Below, in pieces: positions 56,583-64,000 of a stretch of DNA of 64,000 bases; position 1 is the stretch's first letter; each line of letters begins with the position of its first letter. The DNA lies in assembly GCA_948146395.1 (NCBI GenBank), contig OX411549.1, positions 24,481,155 through 24,545,154 on the forward strand, written 5' to 3'. The DNA comes from Fragum whitleyi. Its lineage: Eukaryota > Mollusca > Bivalvia > Cardiida > Cardiidae. A program made the position numbers and the translations under genes. Below the pieces are notes generated by a model. It worked only from the letters and a program-made list of their open reading frames with translations, was not told the DNA's origin and ran no database searches.

Positions 56583-59500
56583 ATTGTAAAAGGAAATGGT
56601 GTTTGACCTGGGACCAGTACTTTATGGGCGTTGCATTCATTACGTCACAAAGGAGCAAAGATCCTGTCATGCAGGTAATAAAACTGGTACATGTATAACT
56701 ACAGGTACAGTCGATATTGTTCGAGCGACCACGTCTATTAAGCGACCAATTTTTCAAGCGACCACCATAAAAAGTCCCTTCACCGTAAGCAAAATCTCTG
56801 ACAAAGAGGACATTCTTAACGAATACGGTAAAACTTGTGTTAAGCGACCACTTATGGGACCACCGAAAAGCGGTCGTTTATGGCAATGGTCGCTTAATAC
56901 AAAATATCATGATAAATGTGAGTGTTCAATTTGATAGCATTTATAGATTGTCGGTCGAGTCGTACTGAATCCTAATGATGTTCGAGCCCATTAGAATCGT
57001 CTTATTGAGACGATTCTAATGGGCTCCAACATCATTAGAGTCAATAGTTACAAATTTTTCGTTAAGAATGTCATCTTTTTCAGAGAATTCGCTAACAGGG
57101 AAGGGACTTTTTACGGTGGTCGCTTAATAGAATTGGTCGCTTAATAGACGTGATCGCTCGAGCAATATCGACTGTAGTTGGTTATTGTTGAGTCTTTTGT
57201 TGTTGGAACCCATTAGAATCGTCTAGATAAGACGATTCTAATGGGTTCGAACATCATAGGATTCAGTACGACTTGGTCGACAAATATGTAAATGCTATCA
57301 AATAAACTGTCACATTTATCATGGTATTTCGTATTAAGCGACCATTTCCATGAACGACCGCTTTTGGTACCTTAAGTGGTCGCTTAACGCAAGTTTACTG
57401 TATGCACACGTTAAAGCCCATCGTTTTTTTTTTTTTTTTTTTTTTTTAAGAACAAAAAGAGTTAATGAACTGGCTACGCTACGCCAGATATATTCCTCAT
57501 CTAAATCCATTGCGAATCCAGAATTTCTGTAAAGGGGGTTCGGACATACACAGTCCGGCAGGGTTTTTTCCGACGCAGGTTTTTCGAGTCTGGTGTTTTC
57601 AAATAAGTTTCAATGACTCTCAAAATTATCTAATATAAGTCCGTAGGAATCTCTTGACATCAGCTTAAGTAAAGACTTGAAGTCTGCTCTAAACAGTCTT
57701 CAAAAGTCTTTTCTGAAGCTGAAATTGTTTCCCCCAAATTTGTCCCCGAATCAACCTACCTAGTCTTCTCTATATTTTGCAAATACCTCGCTCTCTTCTT
57801 CCATACCAGAAAAAACAACATCCACTTCGTCTATACTTTCATTGCCGATTGCGATGCATGCTAGATACACAACGATGAAGTGAAACAGATAATTTTATAC
57901 ACTCACCAGCATTGCGTTCAGGATGACAAAACGGTGCAAACAGTTTTCCAGTTATACCCCGCTTTGCACGTGCACATGCGTGCAAAGCGGGATATAATTG
58001 GCTAACTGTTCGCACCGTTTTGTCATCCTGAACGCACGATTGTATTCCACGTCATAGCAATGGCTGGTGACGTCCAGCCGTACAACAGAAGTTGGCTCTG
58101 AAAAAAAGCTGTGTCTCCAGTACACCTCAGCGCCCTCTGCATAACCTATGCAAATTAATAGTTGGCCTATATTCTACAAAATATATGGTATCAAATACAT
58201 GTACAATTAAACTGAACGTTTATATATCATAAAACTATGGTATCAAATACAATTAAACTGGTCGTTTATATAGCATTTGACGTGCTCGCTAGAACTGATT
58301 TCATCCTTTATTCTTTTACCACTCTACGGCATATGGTGTATTTTGACCAGAATATCAAAACAGCTTCATTACAATTTACCATAAGGCGCTCAGTACAAGA
58401 AGACGTCATTTATCCACTATACTGCCGTAACGTGGAAAAATTAAATGCATCGCCTTATGTAGCTAATGAAAAAAAAAAATACAAAAAACCCCAAAAACAC
58501 ACACACAAAAAACCTTTGCGCTATTTGCGCTAAGAGCTTGTGGATAACTTAAACGAAATAGTCTAGCTTTTATTTAAAATAGGAACTTCGAAACCTTTAG
58601 AGCGACCTCATGAGCCAGCCTATTTATTCCTCGGAACCCTTTTCTGTTGACGCCGTGCAAAAATCCGGGGGTTAGCCTTCCTACATTCACCCAAGCTAGC
58701 ACATATTTGACGCATGAAACATTTATATCTTCAGTACATGCTATTGTCTCATTCATAAACAGCTTTGTATATTATTATCCATGATTAATGCCTTGGCAGG
58801 GCGGAGCCTAAGTAACGGGTCGTTGCACTTAAGGTTAAGGGAAATGAGCTTTTATCTGAAATAACCTACATCTAAAGAGAGTCGACATAAATGGCTCGAG
58901 ACCTTAAATCGTGGATTGGTAACCAAATCCTCGTAACTTCAGCTCAATCAAGCTGGAGTTACGAGGCCTTGGTAACCAAACTATGAAATGTGTTCACTCT
59001 CTAAAAGCACGTGAATCCTTTAGGATTTAGGATACAGTTATTTGCACGCGTTAACGATGATTACCGACTAAAATTCGAAAGTACCCAAACTATTGAAAAG
59101 TACTCACCAAATTACGTCACGATTGAGCCCCGCCCTGCCAGTTCATTTATTACGCAGGATAAATGACTACAGCAATACGTTCCAAGCACTTGGTGGTATT
59201 TCTTCATGAACAGCAAGTCGTTTTGTTACCGTAAACCTTACAATAAGGTTTACAAACCTATTTGCCAGATACCTGTCTTTTTTATTCTGCTTCTTTTCCT
59301 AATTTATCATTGTCAGGGGACTGAACTGCTTTTACATCATTTTAAAGGGTACACATTATTTTTTCATTGATTCCATTGCGGTATTCAGTCACTTAAATGG
59401 ATCTAGATATTTCATCTAAATTGATGGCGATGTATCAAAAGGTTACCGGTATAAATGTACAAATTAAAGTAGGTGACCAAATGTTAATTTTGTCTATACC

Positions 59501-61023
59501 TATAAAGAAAAAGAATCTTTACTGACTCAAACTTATGCATCTATAATCATGTTAGATACATTGTAGGTTGGTTCCTGTATCGTAAACAAGGCCAACCGTG
59601 TAGTCAGTACGGGTTATAATGGGATGCCAAATGGATGTGACGATTCTACCATGCCATGGGGTAAAGGAAATAATGATGATTTGAAAAATAAAACGTTATT
59701 CGGTAAGTTTTTATCGGTATTTCATGAATATATAAAAATGTAGAGTCTCGAAAAGATTAAAGTAGCAATATTTACATCCTTAATTCGAATCATAGAATTA
59801 TCTGTTTCAGTCACCCAAGCAAATTGGTCATGCACTTTAGTTTCAAACCATATGAGCCCTGCGTTCGGGATGACAAAATGGTGCAAATTACTAGCCAACG
59901 ATACCCCGCTTTGCACGTGCAAAGCGGGATATGATTGGCAACAGTTTGCACCGTTTTGTTTTCATGAACACGAGGAAGGTAATAATTTATCCAATTACGC
60001 GTTTTATGGCTTTCATCAAGCACATTTCGATCACTATAGGGTATCTAAAAAAAACATGTGACATATACATGTATACTCAACTACCCGGGTTGATTTTTTT
60101 TAAATAGCAAACTGCTGTTTTTCTTCTGTTTTAGTTTGCCATTCTGAGCTGAACGCCATTTTGAATGCGCGGGCCCCCGTAGCCGGATGTACAATTTACG
60201 TCACATTGTTTCCCTGCAGTGATTGTGCTAAAGCAATAATACAGTCTGGTATCCGGGAAGTTGTGTATTACTCCGACAGCAAAGCAAGGAAAGACACAAC
60301 AAAAGCTTCAAAAATGATGCTTAAATCAGCAAACGTCAAAACAAGGTAACAAATCAATAGTAATTAATTAATTAATAATTAAATTAATATAATACTTATT
60401 ATAAGCGATTTCTTCATTTTCTATAAAGCTTTCTCAAACCTATTGTATAGTGCGATGAAATGCGGGATAGTGTCAAATTTGGATAATACTCTTAAATGTA
60501 ACTATTGTGCCAGCAACCATTTACGTTAGCGTCAAAGTCGAAGCAAAAGGCACGAGTGCGGGGTTTGAAAAATGGAGCAATATCAATTTCGTAACTTTGA
60601 ATTATTATTTTATTTCAAAATACGAAAGGTAGTTTCTTTAAGAAATCAAAATAAATATATGTTTCAAAATGAAATAAAACATATTAGAACGTTCTCTGAA
60701 GGTCAGTTTTGGTAATTTATACAATATTCTGGAGTAGATTTGTTCCATTCTTCTTTAGAAATACATATAAGCTTTTTTGCATCTTGAACATTTAATTAAT
60801 CCAACGTAAAGATATACAAGTTAACTGTTTAATCAAATGTTCAAAGGTTAATTTTCTCTATGCCTTTTTAATGAATTTGAACTTTGATGACTCGCTTAAA
60901 CTTCCATATCTTAAGGCCAAAACATATTACCAATACCATGCTAAATCACCATATTCTTGCAGACAATATATTCATGACGAGTTACAATTGTCTATTGGTC
61001 AGAAGATGAAGTGCAAGTTGTGA
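56583..61023 (+). CDS. DCTD: Deoxycytidylate (dCMP) deaminase, four exons, N-terminal exon missing
   Basis: It converts dCMP to dUMP, feeding thymidylate synthesis. Exons: 56583-56674, 59567-59702, 60135-60345, 60963-61023. All junctions are AG/GT, and phases agree (0, then 1, then 2). The spliced protein from exon 56583 is about 165 residues. Segments: CKRKW..DQYFMGVAF and QRSKDPVMQ; VGSCIVN and GYNGMPNGC; then VCHSELNAILN holding the zinc His and catalytic Glu; then YVTLFPCSDCAKAIIQ, holding the two zinc Cys. This follows human DCTD closely. Oddities: the motif is HSE rather than the usual HAE. The last exon (RQYIHDEL.. to stop at 61021-61023) lacks the IVIDF-type ending I expect, so an alternative last exon is possible. 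Intron 1 (2.9 kb) hosts several MITEs. The first exon, carrying the start Met, was not found. Confidence 0.88.
56706..57403. mobile_element. Family E composite of two interleaved palindromes in dCMP deaminase intron 1
   Basis: Arm A (56706-56826, ACAGTCGATATTGTTCGAGC) pairs with A' (57050-57177, CGAGCAATATCGACTGT). Arm B (56827-57045, GGTAAAACTTGTGTTAAGCG) pairs with B' (57200-57403, GCGAACGCAAG-like then TTTACTGT). The order is A-B-A'-B'. Both B arms have a local hairpin TAGAATCGTCT..AGACGATTCTA. Confidence 0.8.
57425..57448. repeat. Poly-T tract
   Basis: About 24 consecutive Ts within intron 1 of the dCMP deaminase gene. Confidence 0.95.
57912..58037. mobile_element. Family D palindromic MITE, best copy
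   Basis: TGCGTTCAGGATGACAAAAC at the left is mirrored by GTTTTGTCATCCTGAACGCA. The centre CCCGCTTTGCACGTGCACAT is followed by GCGTGCAAAGCGGGAT. In dCMP deaminase intron 1. Confidence 0.92.
58793..59141. mobile_element. MITE with TGGCAGGGCGGAGC ends
   Basis: TTGGCAGGGCGGAGCCTAA at the left is mirrored by TTGAGCCCCGCCCTGCCA at the right. A central hairpin at 58915-58982 (TTGGTAACCAAATCCTCGTA against its complement) closes the element. About 350 bp, in dCMP deaminase intron 1. Confidence 0.75.
59860..59971. mobile_element. Family D palindromic MITE in dCMP deaminase intron 2
   Basis: GCGTTCGGGATGACAAAATG at the left is mirrored by the CACCGTTTTG..TCATGAAC right arm. The centre CCCGCTTTGCACGTGCAAAG is a perfect palindrome continuing to CGGG. 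Confidence 0.88.
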
Positions 61024-61204
61024 CGAAAAGCTGGAAATAACCTTAGATTCTAAGAGTGACCTTAATGCCATAGTGATGCGACGTATCCGAGGCGAAATGA
61101 AACGACGCAGTGCAATCTCTGGTCGTGAGCCGTATTCTCGCCTTTGCGATTGGAAAAGTTTTCGGTAGGTGGGTGACAACCGTGTATTTATATGGCGTTT
61201 TTGA

Positions 61205-61480
61205 ATGCTGCTTACGATTAACATACTATCATCCCGCCATAAAAGACTCATCGATGTTATGTGCTTATTCTGAGATGATTCGAGCCTAAAAGATGGTTTA
61301 ACCCTTCCCCGTTTTACCCAAGACAACAAAGACCAAGGTTTTACTGCTGTTTACGATTATCGCACTGACATAAACGACTCATCGGTGATATGTTTATTCT
61401 GTGATGATTTGAGTCGAAAAGACGACTTAATTCTTCCCTGTTTTATTCAAAGCTTTGAAAGACAACAAAGATCAGGGTAA
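61205..61480. repeat. Two-copy tandem repeat, about 135-bp unit
   Basis: GCTTACGATTAACAT..GACTCATCGATGTTATG is repeated, diverged, as GTTTACGATTATCGC..GACTCATCGGTGATATG. Each unit ends in ACAACAAAGA(C/T)CA. The second unit extends into the next element. Confidence 0.75.
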
Positions 61481-61599
61481 GACTGCGTGCAGTCTGATCT
61501 TAGCCTGCCCTGTCCGATTTCCATTGAATTGTTGCTTCAAAAGTATAAAGCGAAATTGTAATTTGTTTGAACTAAATTCAGTATCCAGGAAAGGGTTAA
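61298..61599. mobile_element. Possible TTAA-flanked MITE with CCCTTCCC ends
   Basis: TTAACCCTTCCC at 61298 and CAGGAAAGGGTTAA ending 61599 are inverted. The inside TGCGTGCAGTCTGATC resembles that of the 53559 element. The tandem repeat at 61205 overlaps its left end, so limits are uncertain. Confidence 0.45.
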
Positions 61600-61653
61600 A
61601 ATGAGAGCCGACCAGTTATTATGCCCATCAAGCATAAATAGAGCAAGAAAGTT

Positions 61654-62093
61654 ACAGTTAATAACATCGTGAAATTGACATTCACCTCAATCTAAACCAT
61701 TCTAAATCGATCACTCAGCTCTCCAATTATTCATTCCAAACACTCACTCAAACCATTCAAAAACGACCAAACCCATTGAAAAATATAGAAACAACAACAT
61801 CATTCAAAATAAATTTTGACAGAGCAATATCGCGATTTCACTGACACAATTCAAAAAGTTAGCGCCCCATAGGTTCTTGAAGAAATTTGAAGCTGTGAAC
61901 AGAACTTGTATGCCCCTTTTTATTAAAGGGAGGTAATCAATATCGCAAATTTTGTTTTTCCCGAACAAAATTTGTGATATAGGTTTACCTCCCATTAAAA
62001 TCACTCAAAACTCGCTCCTCACACTCATTCAATTTCATTCCTAAATCATTCCAAAATCATTCACCTTGTCAATTTCACGATGTTGTTAACTGT
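61654..62093. mobile_element. Family B foldback MITE, copy 8
   Basis: ACAGTTAATAACATCGTGAA at the left is mirrored by TTCACGATGTTGTTAACTGT. The centre AAGGGAGGTAATCAATATCG is mirrored by ATAGGTTTACCTCCC. 440 bp, well preserved. Confidence 0.9.
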
Positions 62094-62728
62094 ACTGGAA
62101 AAAAGCTGTCTTAGTAGTTTACCATGTTTTGTGAAAAAAGTACTGAAGTATAAATTCAGTGGACAGAAAAATAAACATGAAAGAGGATTGAATTCCGGAG
62201 GGGTAGGTATAAAACGCAGGCCAGAATCTGCAGACCAGCTCATAACGAGGGCGTTGAATTACGAACAAAAATATCGTCTACTGAGAAAGATTTTAATGAA
62301 TATCAATATAAAAATACTTTATGTACATGTCCTTGATATGTTAATAAGAATAAATGAAAGTTAAACAAAACATGTAATAGACGGAATGTATACTTTCATA
62401 AAAGGGAAACATATTATCTAGCTATAACCAAACAACTTTGTCAAATTGCCCTGTAAGAATCAAGCAAGGACATATGAAAAGCAAACATTTGACCCATCCT
62501 AATTCTTTTCTCAAAAAGCTCTCACATGAATTGGTAGAAAAGAGCAGATCATTATGTATTAGAAGAATCTTTTCATATTTTTTATGGTTTATCCAAAATG
62601 CCAACTTGTACTATAGATCGTTGGTTACAGACTAAAATTTCGTTGCTACAGTTACATTTTTCTTTATCTGAATCACTTGCATATCCCGCCAACAATTTGC
62701 TACTTTGCAGTAAATTAAACATAGCCTT
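62094..62728. other. Intergenic, no structure seen
   Basis: No gene, repeat or splice-bounded coding segment recognised. Confidence 0.35.
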
Positions 62729-62890
62729 TAGAAAGTGGACCTGTTAAAGGTATGCAATGTTTTTGAAGTAATGAATTTTAACAGAGTTTACCCAGGTTTT
62801 CAAAAGATTTTTATTAAGAAATCTTTTCAACATGGTGAATGATTATGAGCTCTGACATGTTGAGGAACTATTACGGGTCCACTACCTTAA
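62729..62890. mobile_element. Family C palindromic MITE, copy 7
   Basis: The right end ATTACGGGTCCACTACCTTAA is intact; the left arm (AAGTGGACCTGTTAAAGG) is decayed. Centre CAAAAGATTTTTATTAAGAA..TCTTTTCAA. Confidence 0.75.
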
Positions 62891-63230
62891 GTAATGTCTG
62901 GTATTTTTGTGTCAAATTTCAGATACAAATTGTCATATTATAAGATGATTTTGATCCAATAAAAAAGACACTTTTTCAGATTACCCAATTTATAAACAGA
63001 AGTTTCAAATAGGTAGCAAATTATCTTTAATCTAGCTTGTTCAAGCTGTAATTTGTGATGTTTTTGGTTGCAACATGACAAATTGCGAATTCTTGTGTGT
63101 CTTTTAAAAAGCTGGTCTATCTTGAAATGTTGAAGAGGTGAAAAATGATATGAAAAGAAATTTCAAGTGATTACAAAAATTGAAAGCTAAAGAAAAGAAA
63201 GGAAAAATGATGTTCAAAACCTATATTGTA

Positions 63231-63498
63231 CATAAGTGACCTGTCACGTGAAAAGGGTCCATCTGAGAACTCTGTAAAATAAAGATTTAAAAAGAAGTGG
63301 GTTTTATAACAGGCCAACCAGAGGTTGCATATTAAAAATTCTTTCAAAGGAAGGTAGATTGACTACTCTACTTTCGGAAATTTAGTAAAGTGCAAAAAGT
63401 CTTGACTCTAGTCAGTCTGCACAATCAGTGCATTCTGACAAGGGTCAATATTTTACGCACTTAGCAGTTGATCCCTTTTCATGTGATGGGTCACATAT
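63231..63498. mobile_element. Family A MITE, copy
   Basis: Left end AAGTGACCTGTCACGTG and right end CATGTGATGGGTCACATAT. Interior CAGTCTGCACAATCAGTGCA and AACCAGAGGTTGCAT. Confidence 0.85.
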
Positions 63499-63611
63499 TG
63501 ATTATGAATTTGTTCATGATCAGAATGGTCAAGAGGATGCCTCTTCTCATTGCTCAAAATAAAAGTAACTATGGCATATTCAACTTGGACCAACATTAAG
63601 ATATTTTGATT

Positions 63612-63880
63612 TTTTGAATGGAATTTTACACCCCTTTTAACAATCTTTCAGGCATATTGTGGCTGCTGGAGCACCTAACAATGGTTTCCTGGTTATCTCA
63701 CACCAGTACTACCATTAAATCTTTTCTTAGCCCCCAGCTGCTACCAAGCATAGGTCTATGATTATTGACCCACTGGTGGGAGGCAAATAGTCGGAAAGGA
63801 TGAGTACTGCCATTGGGATCAACCTTGGGACCTTAAGACTAACAGTCACACAAGCTAATAGCTGTACATTGACCCTAGCT
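63612..63880 (-). mobile_element. SINE-1, minus-strand copy (old)
   Basis: Reversed, it reads a tRNA-like head with mutated B box (GTTGATCCCAATGGC), the core CCTATGCTTGGTAGCAGCTG and CTAAGAAAAGATTTA, and a 3' end AGGGGTGTAAAATTCCATTC. All parts diverged by perhaps 20%. Confidence 0.75.
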
Positions 63881-64000
63881 CACTGGCATGAGAGATGAGA
63901 TGCACTTGAACCAATCATCATATATTTTTACTCGCAATTTTACAATCAAATTATTACTTTTCCTGAGATAATTGCAAGCGCATATTTTTTTATACATGTA

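Noticed and set aside
56596..56934. 112-codon frame starting MVFDLGPVLYG
   Set aside because: Out-of-frame shadow of the dCMP deaminase exon at 56583-56674 running on into a MITE.

Overview
The window looks like nuclear DNA from an invertebrate, most likely a marine bivalve mollusc. The evidence is AT-rich intergenic DNA, GT-AG introns, animal-type genes, tRNA-derived SINEs and a dense load of short palindromic transposons. The mollusc assignment is an inference from the general style of the repeats; no database search was possible.

Genes are few. (1) Two DUF229-type membrane proteins of the alkaline-phosphatase/sulfatase-like fold form a convergent paralogous pair. One has a single coding exon on + (8536-10590). 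The other is a two-exon gene on - (22291-21533 joined to 20037-18751). (2) A four-exon deoxycytidylate (dCMP) deaminase gene lies on + (56583-56674, 59567-59702, 60135-60345, 60963-61023). Its N-terminal exon was not found, and most of it is invisible to simple ORF calling. (3) A small two-exon gene with three C2H2 zinc fingers lies on + (44901-44945 joined to 46339-46752). (4) There is a possible signal-peptide exon at 24165-24316.

The zinc-finger gene sits exactly inside a 2,633-bp unit (44853-47485). This unit is bounded by perfect 65-bp terminal inverted repeats and a 5-bp ATCAA target duplication. Its start codon lies within the left inverted repeat, and an identical start codon lies in the right one. 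It therefore looks like a DNA transposon carrying a zinc-finger gene, and it is the best candidate here for something undescribed.

The rest is mobile-element debris. I see at least five recurrent foldback/MITE families, named A-E below, with up to ten copies each. There are also TTAA-bounded MITEs, two tRNA-derived SINE families, and elements with short terminal repeats that enclose satellite-like arrays (13763-16469, 37482-38448, 35575-36552, 39441-40090). A near-identical 474-bp direct repeat lies at 1082-1555 and 3576-4049, a 107-bp tandem array at 31322-31972, and there are several microsatellites. No reverse transcriptase, transposase or integrase reading frame was recognised, so every element appears non-autonomous here.
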